A stretch of DNA of 64,000 nucleotides from JBMYRH01 sp049602155 (GCA_049602155.1 JBMYRH010000001.1:124001-188000); one strand, 5' to 3'; shown: positions 1 through 9,212, counted from the stretch's first letter. Translations and numbers: made by a program. The notes: generated by a model from the sequence alone, not told the origin.

Positions 1-760
1 ACCGATCGGCGAGGCGCATGGCAGCCTCGATGTCGGACGCGCGATTCGCGTGCACGACCAAGGGGACTTTACGCGCCAAGACCGGCAGAGCCGCTTCGAG
101 CTCACCGGCAGGGAACCGGTATGCGCGGTGCTTATTCTTCCTCCAATCCGCGCGGTTCTTCCCGTAATCACGGGCCTCCTCAAAGAGCTGAACCGCGCGA
201 TGCAGCGCTGTGCCGCGGGCGCCTTTGAGCGCGCCCAACCTGAGGTGCTGGGCCAAGCGCGGACGCTTCACGGTCTCGGCCTGGGTCTTCCCTGCCAGGT
301 CGACCCAAGCGCTCCACCCGCTAAACGTCCCCCCCTGCGGGACAATCACGGCGCTCGTGATGCCCGCGACGCGGGACACGGGGATCGCCACAGCGTCGGG
401 GTTGTACCCTTGATGCGCCTCAAAGCTCGGGTGAACGGGATCGTGATCTCCGTCGGGGTGCAGGTCCACAGAGGAGGACTCAAGTCCAACCTCAACCAAC
501 CCTACGACGCTCTGTGGATGCACGAGCCCCGGGGTAACGATCCCCCCAGTGGCATCGATGGTCTTGCACCCTGCGGGCACAGCGACCGTGGCACCCACCT
601 CACGGATATCACCGTCGTGGATCAGGACGCTGCCCGCATCAATGACGCCCTCAGGGGTGTGCACGGCGCCGCCTGTGATGGCCAGGCACTGGGCGGAAGC
701 CGGCGACACAAAGACGACGAGGAGCCCAAGCAGGGCTGAACTTTGAGCAAGCAGATGCAT
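1..760 (-). CDS. Exported amidohydrolase-like protein, truncated by the window edge
   Basis: Reading leftward from ATG at 760-758 there is an open frame to the window edge (253 codons, no stop). It begins with a clear signal peptide ending in SPASA-Q. It continues as the N-terminal part of an imidazolonepropionase-like amidohydrolase: the small beta domain (ITGGAVHTPEGVIDAG) and then the start of the barrel. Where catalytic relatives have PGLID-HxH, this one reads TPGLVHPQSVVGLVEVGL, so the first two metal-binding histidines are missing in the usual register. The ATG overlaps the TGA of the preceding amidohydrolase by one base (TGATG), so the two are translationally coupled and probably act together in the periplasm. 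The family call is good; substrate and activity are unknown. Confidence 0.85.
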   Translation of the reverse strand, partial: MHLLAQSSALLGLLVVFVSPASAQCLAITGGAVHTPEGVIDAGSVLIHDGDIREVGATVAVPAGCKTIDATGGIVTPGLVHPQSVVGLVEVGLESSSVDLHPDGDHDPVHPSFEAHQGYNPDAVAIPVSRVAGITSAVIVPQGGTFSGWSAWVDLAGKTQAETVKRPRLAQHLRLGALKGARGTALHRAVQLFEEARDYGKNRADWRKNKHRAYRFPAGELEAALPVLARKVPLVVHANRASDIEAAMRLADR

Positions 761-2172
761 CACGGTGACTCCCCCTGGCCCAGCTCAAAGTCACTCCAAG
801 GCGGATCCTGTCTCGCCTTGTCATACCTCAAGGTGCCGTCGACAAAGACCCAGCGGGCTGAGGCATAGACGCTAAAGGGGTGACGGTCCCAGACCACGAC
901 ATCAGCGCGCTTACCCGCGCTCAGTGTCCCGACCTCGTCATCGATACCGAGCGCCCACGCCGGGTTCGCGGTGATCCAGCGCAGGGCAGCGTCCTCGGTC
1001 AACTCGACCCCTGCACGCTTGCCTGCATGGAGTGCCTTGCTTGCCTCCTGGTTCAAGCGCTGAATCCCACGCGCTGAATCGGAGTGAATGATGGCCCGTG
1101 CGCCAGCCTCATGGATCAGCGCAGCATTCTCGGTGATCGCGTCGTGCGCCTCGAGCTTAAAGCCCCACCAATCCGCCCAGGTCGACACCGAGACATCGCG
1201 CTCGGCGAGGATGTCCCTGAGCTTGTATGCGCTCGTGGCGTGATGAAACGAGCGAATCTTGAACCCCGCCTCATCGGACAACTGCAGCATGTTCAACATG
1301 TCATCGGCGCGATAGCAGTGAACGTGTACGAGGACACTGCCCTCCATGGCGCCGATAAGGGTCTCCATCTCGAGGTCGCGGGCCGGAGGATCCTCTTTGG
1401 CCTTCTCTACACTGCGCAGGTACTCAGCGGCTTTCATGAAGATCGCGCGCTGACCGCGAAGGTTCCCCATCCGAGTGGAGGGAGAGCGCTTTCGGCCACC
1501 ATAGACACGCTTGGGGTTCTCGCCGCAGGCCATCTTCAAGCCATCCGGGGCGCCCGGGAAGCGCATGGCCCGTGAACCGCGGTGCGGCACCATATGCAGC
1601 GTCACCGTACGTCCACCGACGAGGTTGGCTGATCCAGGGAGGATTTGAAGGGTCGTCACCCCTCCAGCGATAGCGCGCTCAAGTCCGGGATCTTGCGGCC
1701 AAAATGAATGCTCAGCCCAGACGCCACCTGTCGCAGGGGCTGTCGCTTCGTTCCCATCACTGTGGGCTCTCGCGCTTGGGCTCGGGTAGACGCCGAGGTG
1801 TGAGTGCGTGTCGATGAGCCCTGGCGTCACAAAGTGACCGGAGACATCGACGACTTGCGCCCCCGCCACGTCCCCCGGGTCTCCCCCACCGACGTTGAGG
1901 ATTCTGCCGCCCTTCATGACGACAAAGCCGGGATCGTAACGATGCCCCTCAGCGGTCAGGACGACGCCCCCACGCAGCACGATGAACGGCGCCTCACCGA
2001 GGCCATCAACCACCGGCTCGACGCCGGCATGGCCGCGCGCCTCGAGCTCTGCAAAGTGAGCCGCCGGGGTCGTCATATCAGTGTCTGTGTCGAGCTGAGC
2101 CCCGACACCACCGCAGCCACTGACGCTCGCTATGGCGAGCACCAACAGCGCAACTCGAAGAGGGATAACCAC
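760..2172 (-). CDS. Amidohydrolase lipoprotein (imidazolonepropionase-like)
   Basis: About 470 residues. The GTG at 2172 is preferred because a perfect AGGAGG sits six bases before it; an in-frame GTG at 2190 lies upstream of that site. The N-terminus is a lipoprotein signal with lipobox SVSGC, so the mature enzyme should be anchored in the envelope. The metal-dependent hydrolase signature DTHSHLG follows near residue 120. Further barrel segments follow (VHVHC, IIHSDSA), and the C-terminal TLSAGKRADVVVWD strand is typical of the dihydroorotase/imidazolonepropionase superfamily. Unlike its coupled downstream partner it keeps the HxH pair. It probably hydrolyses a cyclic amide or a peptide-like substrate outside the cytoplasm; the exact substrate cannot be read from sequence. 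Confidence 0.9.
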   Translation of the reverse strand: MVIPLRVALLVLAIASVSGCGGVGAQLDTDTDMTTPAAHFAELEARGHAGVEPVVDGLGEAPFIVLRGGVVLTAEGHRYDPGFVVMKGGRILNVGGGDPGDVAGAQVVDVSGHFVTPGLIDTHSHLGVYPSPSARAHSDGNEATAPATGGVWAEHSFWPQDPGLERAIAGGVTTLQILPGSANLVGGRTVTLHMVPHRGSRAMRFPGAPDGLKMACGENPKRVYGGRKRSPSTRMGNLRGQRAIFMKAAEYLRSVEKAKEDPPARDLEMETLIGAMEGSVLVHVHCYRADDMLNMLQLSDEAGFKIRSFHHATSAYKLRDILAERDVSVSTWADWWGFKLEAHDAITENAALIHEAGARAIIHSDSARGIQRLNQEASKALHAGKRAGVELTEDAALRWITANPAWALGIDDEVGTLSAGKRADVVVWDRHPFSVYASARWVFVDGTLRYDKARQDPPWSDFELGQGESP

Positions 2173-2263
2173 GTACGACCTCCTATGCACAGCGTCACAA
2201 TACGACGTGCCTTCGCGGAGGAGTGTTACCGGCTCATGGTGGGTTGGGCAACCAGCCCATCCC

Positions 2264-4591
2264 TTAGAAGCTCAAGAAGAAGGGGTTCACGTAGTTCGGT
2301 GTGACCGTGTCAGGGGCCAAAGGCAGGCAGCTTGCGACCTCAGGATCTGGCCAGTTCACCGCCCCAACGCACCACATATCGAGCTCGTTTAGCGGCGCCT
2401 CGAGCACTTCACAGACAGCCCCACCCTCGGTCGGGTCCAAGCAGCACTCCTCCTCGGTCTTCCCTGCGCAGCCCTCATAGATAAGGGTCGCGTACGTCCA
2501 CACACGCACCGTCGTCGTCACCGGGCCAAGGCCGTGCGAGTCCCAGTAGTGAACGCCAATATGGTAGACGATGTCGTCCTCGGGGATCCCCATGTTCAGG
2601 TTCTCAGGGCCTGCACCGTCGGTGTCGTCGCGGTCCAAAGAGGGGTCGTCGCCGGCGGAGGGATCGAAGCTCCCCCAGTTTGGCGCTTTGTTGTACCAAA
2701 AGGCATCCCAGTCCTTGTCGAACCAGGGATCTTCCACGCCGTTTTGATCCAAATCTGGACCTGAGGCGTTGGGGTGCGCGAAGTGCAGATCGAGATCGGA
2801 TCCAGCGACAGGACCAGTGTCGGTCTCATCGGGGTCCCCTGGCGTCTCCCAGGTCAGCTCGACGTGGATGGCTTGATCGGGCTGCACGAGGACCTTGTAC
2901 ACATCAGGCTTACAGTCCCCTGTGCTCCAGTTGTTGTTCTCGTCCATCACCTCGAGGGTGAAGGTGTAAAGGCCGACGACGTTCGCCTGGAAGATCGGCT
3001 GAGGTGCCGTCGCTGAGGGCACAAACACCTCTTGGCTCCCGTCAGGCTGCTCCACGGTCCAAATCCACGCAGTGATCGCGCCAAAGGGTGCGTAGCTCTG
3101 CATGCCGTCGAGGTGCAGCACGGTCTGCGGAATCACCTCGTCTCCCTCCTCCACGTGGATCACGGGCACGGGGCAATCTTGCTCGGCACCTGCCCCCTCA
3201 AGCTCGACCTCTAAGAGGGACTGAAAGGCATTGGATGCGATGTTCATCACGCCCTGGTCCGGGATCGGGATCTTGTCGGGATCTTTGGGGTTCACCTGAT
3301 CCGGTACGAAGACCACGGGGACGACCACCGACTGGTTGATGGGGATCTCAAGGGGCGTATTCGCGGTGAGCGGCTCATCACCGTTGAGGGCCTCAAGGGC
3401 GCTGAGGTCTAGCGTGAAGTCAGGGGACGAGCCTCCTGCGATCTCAATGCCGTAGACGAGCAACGGTGCAGTTCCACAGCTCGCGATCTCAACCTCGATC
3501 GTGTTTTGAGTGCCGACGACCTTGCCGCCGAAGTTCACTTTCTGGGGATCGACATCGATGCATGGTCCGTTCTTGTTCGCGGTCAAAGCCACGACGTGAC
3601 CGCCGACCCCCGTGTCGGGGTCGTCCGAGTAGATGAGCAAGTTCCCCTCAGCGGGAGACTCGGAGTCCGAATAGAACGTGACGATCATCTCGTGCACGCC
3701 ACCGGGTGGGACCGCTATCGCCTCCGTGAGGTCGATCGACAACACCGCGTCGGGTGCGCCTCCGATCTCCCAGTCGTCCCCCCGAATACCGAAGCGCCCG
3801 TCCTTGGTGATCTTGAAGCCGCTCACCATGAGCGTCCTGGTCCCTGTGTTGAAGATGTTGATGGGCTCTTCGCCCACAGCGCCAGCACCAAGTAAGGGAA
3901 AGTCGATGAAGACCTTGTCAGTGGTCAGGAGTGGCTCTCCCGACTGCGTCGCAAACTCCACAGCGACGTTTGGCTCGTCGGGATCGTCAGACTCCACGAT
4001 GAGCGTCGCGCTGCGCGCCACGTTGTCCGCCTTCCGCGTGTAGCTCACTTGAATGTCGAGGCCCTTCGGGTACTCATCACCCGCTTGCGGGTAGACCTGA
4101 GTCGTCTCACTCGGCGCATTGAGGAGCTCAAAAGCCGGGTGCTCACCGTCATCCGCGCCCTCTGGCAAGATGTACTGCAGCCGCACATCGGAGACCGTGA
4201 GCGCCGAGCTACCCGTGTTGATCACGGCCACGCCATGCGTCTGGCTCGACCCGACATCCATTCCGGTGTCGATGATAAAGCGTTGCCTGTCGACAGGATC
4301 GAGCTCGATGTTCGGGACATTGGTGATGCCAAAGTTGCCTTCCCCGGTACCATTGTCTCCCGGTGTCCCTGAACCGTTAGTGGACCCGGTGCCGTTTCCG
4401 GTGCCGTCACCGCCGGTCCCATCTCCCGATGGGTCACCGGTGATCGCCCCCCCACCATCACCGCCTGCATCACTGCAACCCATGGGTGAGCCGAGCGCCA
4501 CAGCAGCAACCCCGAGCACCGCGAGTGCGCGCGTGAGAGCTGTGAAGGGGGTTGTTTTGAGCGGGGAAAATGAACCCGACCGACTTCGCAT
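2264..4591 (-). CDS. Large secreted lipoprotein with choice-of-anchor-D and PKD-like domains
   Basis: 775 residues. The open frame extends far upstream, but ATG at 4591 is chosen: GGAGG lies about eight bases before it and the product then begins with a basic, hydrophobic signal peptide ending in GSPMGC. A Gly/Asp/Ser/Thr linker follows (about residues 30-75). Next come repeated beta-sandwich units of the choice-of-anchor-D/ASPM-SPD2-Hydin kind (NTGSSALTVSDVRL, NIFNTGTRTLMVSGF, ASCGTAPLLVYGI), then a PKD-like Ig domain (TAWIWTVEQPDGS). The C-terminal domain has Asp-rich, calcium-binding-like stretches (SDLDLHF, DLDQNGVEDPWFD). It is an outer-surface structural or adhesive protein by family; no catalytic residues are evident. 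Confidence 0.85.
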   Translation of the reverse strand: MRSRSGSFSPLKTTPFTALTRALAVLGVAAVALGSPMGCSDAGGDGGGAITGDPSGDGTGGDGTGNGTGSTNGSGTPGDNGTGEGNFGITNVPNIELDPVDRQRFIIDTGMDVGSSQTHGVAVINTGSSALTVSDVRLQYILPEGADDGEHPAFELLNAPSETTQVYPQAGDEYPKGLDIQVSYTRKADNVARSATLIVESDDPDEPNVAVEFATQSGEPLLTTDKVFIDFPLLGAGAVGEEPINIFNTGTRTLMVSGFKITKDGRFGIRGDDWEIGGAPDAVLSIDLTEAIAVPPGGVHEMIVTFYSDSESPAEGNLLIYSDDPDTGVGGHVVALTANKNGPCIDVDPQKVNFGGKVVGTQNTIEVEIASCGTAPLLVYGIEIAGGSSPDFTLDLSALEALNGDEPLTANTPLEIPINQSVVVPVVFVPDQVNPKDPDKIPIPDQGVMNIASNAFQSLLEVELEGAGAEQDCPVPVIHVEEGDEVIPQTVLHLDGMQSYAPFGAITAWIWTVEQPDGSQEVFVPSATAPQPIFQANVVGLYTFTLEVMDENNNWSTGDCKPDVYKVLVQPDQAIHVELTWETPGDPDETDTGPVAGSDLDLHFAHPNASGPDLDQNGVEDPWFDKDWDAFWYNKAPNWGSFDPSAGDDPSLDRDDTDGAGPENLNMGIPEDDIVYHIGVHYWDSHGLGPVTTTVRVWTYATLIYEGCAGKTEEECCLDPTEGGAVCEVLEAPLNELDMWCVGAVNWPDPEVASCLPLAPDTVTPNYVNPFFLSF

Positions 4592-4906
4592 AGTAGCGAC
4601 CTCCGTGGCGCGGTCGATGTGACCGGCGTATCCCGAGGCGCATAAAGTACCATCGGCTCTTCCCTCATCACAAACGCTTAGCGGCCATTCTTGCCCCCTT
4701 TTCGATACATTCGCCCGATCAAGGGCTTTTGACGCACAGACCTTGATTCCATGAGCGGGATCTCTAGTATTGAGCGCGCAGCGAGAGACGAGACCTTCTG
4801 ACCCGCTGATGTGTGTGCGCTTCCTGAGAACGAACGAAGAGAACGACGCTCTCTGGTCCCGGAGACACGGGCCCGTGAGGGAGCGCAATTGACAGGAGCG
4901 TGAGCC
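4592..4906. other. Divergent intergenic region
   Basis: 315 bases between the minus-strand lipoprotein and the plus-strand tail-tube gene. It must hold both promoters. A plausible plus-strand sigma-70 promoter lies at 4743-4770; no convincing minus-strand -35/-10 pair was found. No short gene with good coding character was seen on either strand. Confidence 0.5.
4743..4770 (+). promoter_or_regulatory. Candidate sigma-70 promoter for the tail-tube gene
   Basis: TTGATT (4743-4748), a 16-base spacer and TAGTAT (4765-4770), matching the consensus at 5/6 and 4/6. Transcription would start near 4777, leaving a leader of about 130 bases. This is a motif match only. Confidence 0.35.
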
Positions 4907-5530
4907 ATGATGAGCTTCGACCAAGCATTTGACATCTCCCTGGGAGAGGTCGTCGATGCCACCGTAGAGTCTGTCGAGCAGGGGAGCATCGACCCCTTGG
5001 TCGATCTCTTCACCGGGGGAGACGACGACAGTGATGGTGGCGGGAGCAGTGGTGGCGGCGGGAGCACGCCGGCCGAGTCTAGCCAGGGTCGACGTGACCA
5101 CGACTACTTCGGTGAGTACAACTTCGTCATCCGCATCGACGGTGAGGAAAACAAAGACTACGGCGCCTTTCAGAAATGTGATGGGCTGTCCTGGGAGACC
5201 GACCTCATTGAGTGGCGCGACAGCATGGATCCTTACCCGCGCTACCGCCCAGGTATCCGCCGCTTTGGGAAGATCAAGCTGACCAAAGGGTTCGTGGACA
5301 ACACCAAGCTCTGGGACTGGTGCCAGTCGGTCATGAAGGGCAAACACGACCGCAAAAACGGCGTCATTCACCTCCTCAACGATGATGGTGACGATGGGTC
5401 GCCTGCCGTGAGCTACAAGTTCATCGACGCCTTCCCCATCAAGTGGTCCGGCTTCAAGCTCGACGGTAAAGGCTCTGCCGGGCTCGTCGAAGAGGTGGAG
5501 CTCGTCGTGGAGTGCGTGGAGCGCGAATAG
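4907..5530 (+). CDS. Phage tail-tube-like protein (T4 gp19 / TIGR02241 type), solitary
   Basis: 207 residues; ATG at 4907 (or the adjacent ATG at 4910) follows an AGGAG site. Residues about 68-207 match the conserved phage tail protein family that forms the inner tube of contractile systems: DYFGEYNFVIRIDG, QKCDGLSWETDLIEWRD, a KLTKGFVDNTKLWDW segment, and the C-terminal VEEVELVVECVERE. The first 67 residues are not usual for the family: an acidic stretch followed by a Gly/Ser/Asp-rich linker. No sheath, baseplate, spike or AAA ATPase gene lies nearby; neighbours are a lipoprotein and priA. It could be an orphan copy serving a tailocin or eCIS encoded elsewhere, or a co-opted tube protein. 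Confidence 0.8.
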   Translation: MMSFDQAFDISLGEVVDATVESVEQGSIDPLVDLFTGGDDDSDGGGSSGGGGSTPAESSQGRRDHDYFGEYNFVIRIDGEENKDYGAFQKCDGLSWETDLIEWRDSMDPYPRYRPGIRRFGKIKLTKGFVDNTKLWDWCQSVMKGKHDRKNGVIHLLNDDGDDGSPAVSYKFIDAFPIKWSGFKLDGKGSAGLVEEVELVVECVERE

Positions 5531-5543
5531 CGCCCGATGACCG

Positions 5544-7766
5544 CTAAAGGAACGTGTAGGGATCCACGTCGAGGGAGCATTGCACCCCCGACACGGGCTT
5601 CTCCGCGTCTAAGGCGTCCATGAGTCGGTTCAAGGTGACCCCCAGCGCGTGACGCCCTTGGGCGCGAGCCATGACCTGAAATCGCCACTTGCCCCGGACG
5701 CGTTCAATGGGCGCAGGCATCGGCCCCTGGACGCTGATCTCAGCCTCCGCCAGCTGCGTCAACCAAGTGGCGATGCGCGATGCCTCGCGGTGCACCTTGC
5801 TCAGGTCGGCACCTGAGAGTCGGAAGAGCGCGAGCGGACCAAACGGCGGAAAGCGCAGCGCCTTGCGCAGCCCTGCCTCCTCCTCTAAGAAGCTCTCCGC
5901 GTCGTGGGTCACAGCGTGCTGAATGGCGTAGTGCTCAGGGACCAGCGTCTGCAAGAGCATGCGCCCCGGTTGCTCGGCGCGTCCAGCGCGACCGGCGATC
6001 TGTGTCATCAGCTGAAACGTCCGCTCACTCGCTCGGAAATCCGGAATGCGGAGGCCGAGCTCGGCCATGAGCACCCCCACCAAAGTAACCCCTGGGAAGT
6101 CGTGCCCCTTCGCCACCATCTGTGTCCCGACCAAGATGTCTATCTCGCGCGCACGCATCGCCTCTAGGAGCTTGGGTAACGCTTTGCCTCGCGTCGTGTC
6201 GCGATCCATTCGCGCGACACGAGCCTCTGGCAAGAGCCCCTTCACGGCAGCCTCGACCCGCTCGGTACCAAAGCCGATCTCCTGAAGCGCATCGGCCTTG
6301 CACGAGGGGCAGGTCGACGGCCAATGCGTGGTCTGATCGCACCAGTGGCAAATCAAGCGACTGCGGCGACGGTGCCACGTATACGTCACCGAGCACTCAT
6401 CACAGCTCATCGCCTCACCGCACGCCCGGCAGACGACAAACGACGCAAAGCCCCGACGGTTCACGAAGAGGATCGTCTGATGTCCCTCAGCGAGGTTCTC
6501 GCGCATGGCCTTGAGGAGCGGCCCGGAGACCACACGGTCCTCATCCACCGTGGGCTCATGACGCAGATCAATCACGGTCACCTTCGGCATGGGGCGCGCC
6601 TGGACGCGCTCGGTCAACCGCAGCAACTGAAGTTTGCCCCGTTGCACATTCACCCAGCTCTCTGCGGACGGCGTGGCCGTCCCGAGCAGGACTGGGCAAC
6701 TGGCCTGCCGAGCGCGCACGAGCGCGAGATCGCGTGCTTGGTAGCGTGGGCTCGTGTCCTGCTTGAAGCTCCCCTCATGCTCCTCGTCCACGACGATCAG
6801 CCCGAGGTTCGGGAGGGGCGCAAAGAGCGCTGAGCGGGCGCCGATCACGACCGGCAGCTCCCCTCGACGGATCCGAACCCATTGCTCCGCACGCGCGGCG
6901 GGAGTCAACCCCGAGTGGAGCACCGCGATCTGGTCCCCGAGCCGAGCACGGAAATGCCCCACCAACTGCGGTGTAAGCGCGATCTCGGGCACCAAGACGA
7001 GCGCACCCGCCTGGCGATCGAGCACACGCTCAATCAGCTGCATGTAGACCTCGGTCTTGCCACTCCCGGTCACCCCCATCAACAAGAAGCCCTGATAGGC
7101 CCCAAACGCGAGCTCTACTTCGGCGATCACCGAAGCCTGCTCAGCGGTAGGGGTCGGGGGGGCCGACGCCGCCACCTCAAGGGCAGCCATCGTGTCCCGG
7201 CGCGCCTCATGCTCACTCAGGCTAACGAACCCACGCCCGTGCAGCCGAACCAGTGTATCCGCCGAGGCGCCAGTGGCCGCCTGCACCGCGGCGAAGGTCT
7301 GGGGGCCTCGGCCTTCGAGCCACGTCAAGGCAGCAAGCATCTTGGCACCCAAGCGCTCGCCCTCGCCCTGCCCCCGCTCCCAAGTCACGACGCGCTCGGT
7401 CTTGATGACCGCGCTTCGCCCTACTTGCGCCTTGGCCCCAAGGAGACCAGGAGGGAGCGGCAACAAGTAAGCCTCTCCTGGGGGCAGGTGATAGTACGCC
7501 GCCATCCACGCACACAGAGCCAAGAGCTCGGCGTCCAGAGACGGGGTCTCGTCGAGGACCGCTGTCACCGACTTTAGCTTCGCCGGTGCGATCCCCTCCG
7601 GTGGCGTCGTGGTAGGCCCCTCAACCACGACCCCGACGAGCGGCCGGCGCCCGAATGGCACGCGCACCCTCATCCCTGGGGAGACCAGCGCGGCGTCAGG
7701 GACGCGATAACTGAAGAGTCGGTGCAAGGGCACCGGGACGGCCACTTTCACGAAGGCAGCCGTCAT
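5544..7766 (-). CDS. priA: Primosomal protein N' (PriA replication-restart helicase)
   Basis: 740 residues, usual length for PriA. The N-terminal 3'-DNA-binding domain (VPVPLHRLFSYRVPD) is followed by a superfamily 2 helicase with Walker A GVTGSGKT (about residue 232) and Walker B DEEH (about 326). A zinc-binding insertion with paired cysteines (CRACG, CDEC, CHWCD, CPSC; about residues 445-490) follows, and then helicase motifs including LLGTATPSAES, VGTQMVAKGHDFPGV and QIAGRAGRAEQPG. It reloads the replisome at stalled forks. The start ATG overlaps the TGA of the preceding exported-protein gene by four bases, so the two are co-translated. It converges on the tail-tube gene with only 13 bases between stops. 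Confidence 0.97.
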   Translation of the reverse strand: MTAAFVKVAVPVPLHRLFSYRVPDAALVSPGMRVRVPFGRRPLVGVVVEGPTTTPPEGIAPAKLKSVTAVLDETPSLDAELLALCAWMAAYYHLPPGEAYLLPLPPGLLGAKAQVGRSAVIKTERVVTWERGQGEGERLGAKMLAALTWLEGRGPQTFAAVQAATGASADTLVRLHGRGFVSLSEHEARRDTMAALEVAASAPPTPTAEQASVIAEVELAFGAYQGFLLMGVTGSGKTEVYMQLIERVLDRQAGALVLVPEIALTPQLVGHFRARLGDQIAVLHSGLTPAARAEQWVRIRRGELPVVIGARSALFAPLPNLGLIVVDEEHEGSFKQDTSPRYQARDLALVRARQASCPVLLGTATPSAESWVNVQRGKLQLLRLTERVQARPMPKVTVIDLRHEPTVDEDRVVSGPLLKAMRENLAEGHQTILFVNRRGFASFVVCRACGEAMSCDECSVTYTWHRRRSRLICHWCDQTTHWPSTCPSCKADALQEIGFGTERVEAAVKGLLPEARVARMDRDTTRGKALPKLLEAMRAREIDILVGTQMVAKGHDFPGVTLVGVLMAELGLRIPDFRASERTFQLMTQIAGRAGRAEQPGRMLLQTLVPEHYAIQHAVTHDAESFLEEEAGLRKALRFPPFGPLALFRLSGADLSKVHREASRIATWLTQLAEAEISVQGPMPAPIERVRGKWRFQVMARAQGRHALGVTLNRLMDALDAEKPVSGVQCSLDVDPYTFL

Positions 7767-8458
7767 CGCGTCTTCGCGGGGAGGAACTCCTCAGGCCCGA
7801 ATTGGGTGGCGTCACCCTCCCTCAACCAGGTGTTCACGAGGACCACATCACGACGATTGATTCGGAGAGTCAGCCGCTTGGGGAAACGCGTCACCACACC
7901 TTCATGTGTGACGTACTCATCCAATCGCGCTGGGGCGATAGGGCCCGCATCCCCCGCATCGACGGCGCGACGCAAGCGCCCAGTCTCACGCTCGACGTGC
8001 AACTGCGGGACCTCCTGCTGCTTAGGGCTTGCCCCCACGACCCACAAGATCTCTCCATCTGCGTGTCCTAGCGACCGAACCCCAGCATCGATGCCTACAA
8101 CCTTCGCGATCATCGTCGCAGGTCGAGCCATCCACCACTGCAACCATATCGGAGCGCGGTCGAGGCTTTCTACGGCCCCTTGAGTCACGGCACCAAAGAA
8201 CCGAGACCGGCTCACGCCGCCCTGGAGATCTTGAAGATCGATGCGCGCGCGCCCCTGCCCATCCGAAAGGACGCGCACAGCGACGCGGGCGATCCCCTGA
8301 CTGGGCACCTCGACGTAGTTCACGACGAATGGGGTCGCCGCCGGCTGCATCGCGGCGATATGCGTCAACATCTCGTCACCGCTTGGCATCGCGGCGAGCG
8401 CACTCGACGCGACGAGGCTGACAATGAGAGCAGCGACTGAGGAGCGAAGACGGACCAT
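7763..8458 (-). CDS. Small exported protein, LolA-like fold suspected
   Basis: 231 residues with a signal peptide (cleavage near SSALA-AMP). The remainder is mostly beta strands ending in RFPKRLTLRINRRDVVLVNT, which resembles the layout of LolA/LolB-like outer-membrane lipoprotein carriers. No diagnostic motif is present, so the fold is a guess. No strong ribosome-binding site precedes ATG 8458. It overlaps priA by four bases, an unexpected partner for a replication helicase; the coupling may reflect compact gene packing only. Confidence 0.7.
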   Translation of the reverse strand: MVRLRSSVAALIVSLVASSALAAMPSGDEMLTHIAAMQPAATPFVVNYVEVPSQGIARVAVRVLSDGQGRARIDLQDLQGGVSRSRFFGAVTQGAVESLDRAPIWLQWWMARPATMIAKVVGIDAGVRSLGHADGEILWVVGASPKQQEVPQLHVERETGRLRRAVDAGDAGPIAPARLDEYVTHEGVVTRFPKRLTLRINRRDVVLVNTWLREGDATQFGPEEFLPAKTR

Positions 8459-8486
8459 ACGTCGCGGTTAGCACGCCGACCCAGCC

Positions 8487-8516
8487 TTGACAACGCGTGG
8501 ACCGGGCTCCTAGCGT
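8487..8516 (+). promoter_or_regulatory. Candidate promoter of the SCP2-like gene
   Basis: TTGACA (8487-8492), 18-base spacer, TAGCGT (8511-8516), in the 89-base divergent gap. The -35 is perfect and the -10 is weak (3/6). Confidence 0.4.
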
Positions 8517-8547
8517 CCGTCCCCGACCTCAAGCCTCGGAGTGATCC

Positions 8548-9156
8548 ATGGTCGATCTCACGAACCTACCTCGCATGATCATGCCGGCTGCGTTCGCCGA
8601 CCTCTTCCAAGAGGCGATGAATGAGCTGAGCCCACCGGCTGATGCGACTGACGATCGGGTCGCTGCATTCGTCACCGGACCTGGCGGCGGCAACTGGCAT
8701 ATGGGCGTCTCCGGCGGAGCGTTCGAGCTCATCGAAGGCACCACTGAGGCTCCGCTGGTAGCTGTGAGCGTGACCGTCGCAGACTGGCGTGAATTCGTCG
8801 CGGGGCGGGTCCGTGACGTCGTCCGTGACCATGTGGACCCGAGGCTGCTCGACCCAAGCATGCTGACAAAGATGCAAGGCTCCGGAGAGCGCGCCGAGCG
8901 CCTCAAGACCTTCAGTGGCGACATTCAATGCATCGTCGAGGACGATGCCGAGGACGCCGAGTACGTGGCGACCATCACGGTCGGAGGCGGCGCTCCGAAC
9001 ACGACCGCACCGACCACGACGATCCGCGTCGATCTCGGCTACCTTGGGCGACTGGCATCCGGCGCTGAGAATGTTCAGAACGCCTTCTTCGCCGGGAAGA
9101 TCCGAATCGAAGGTGACATGAATCTGGCCATGGGCCTGATGACCGCGATGATGTAG
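8548..9156 (+). CDS. SCP2 sterol-carrier-like domain protein
   Basis: 202 residues; ATG 8548 with GGAG about eight bases upstream. The C-terminal segment AFFAGKIRIEGDMNLAMGL is the signature end of SCP2 sterol/lipid-binding domains, and VDLGYLGRLASGAENVQN fits the preceding strand and helix. There is no signal peptide, so it is probably a cytoplasmic protein binding acyl chains or hydrophobic ligands. It is transcribed alone ahead of dnaG. The N-terminal half (residues 1-110) is less typical of the family. A stand-alone SCP2 domain gives no precise function. Confidence 0.7.
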   Translation: MVDLTNLPRMIMPAAFADLFQEAMNELSPPADATDDRVAAFVTGPGGGNWHMGVSGGAFELIEGTTEAPLVAVSVTVADWREFVAGRVRDVVRDHVDPRLLDPSMLTKMQGSGERAERLKTFSGDIQCIVEDDAEDAEYVATITVGGGAPNTTAPTTTIRVDLGYLGRLASGAENVQNAFFAGKIRIEGDMNLAMGLMTAMM

Positions 9157-9184
9157 CCACTACGCCGCTGTGCTAACCCGATGC

Positions 9185-9212
9185 TTGACTTCGAGCAGCG
9201 CCCACCTAACTT
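9185..9212 (+). promoter_or_regulatory. Candidate promoter of dnaG-rpoD
   Basis: TTGACT (9185-9190), 16-base spacer, TAACTT (9207-9212). Good -35, weak -10. It lies in the 107-base gap before dnaG, where no rpsU gene is present. Confidence 0.35.

Noticed and set aside
50..739. Plus-strand open frame of 229 codons at the left edge
   Set aside because: It is the shadow of the minus-strand amidohydrolase, whose translation shows a signal peptide and family motifs.
4592..5371. Upstream extension of the choice-of-anchor-D lipoprotein by 260 codons
   Set aside because: The extension runs antisense through the tail-tube gene and would put the lipoprotein signal in mid-protein; ATG 4591 with GGAGG fits the signal peptide.
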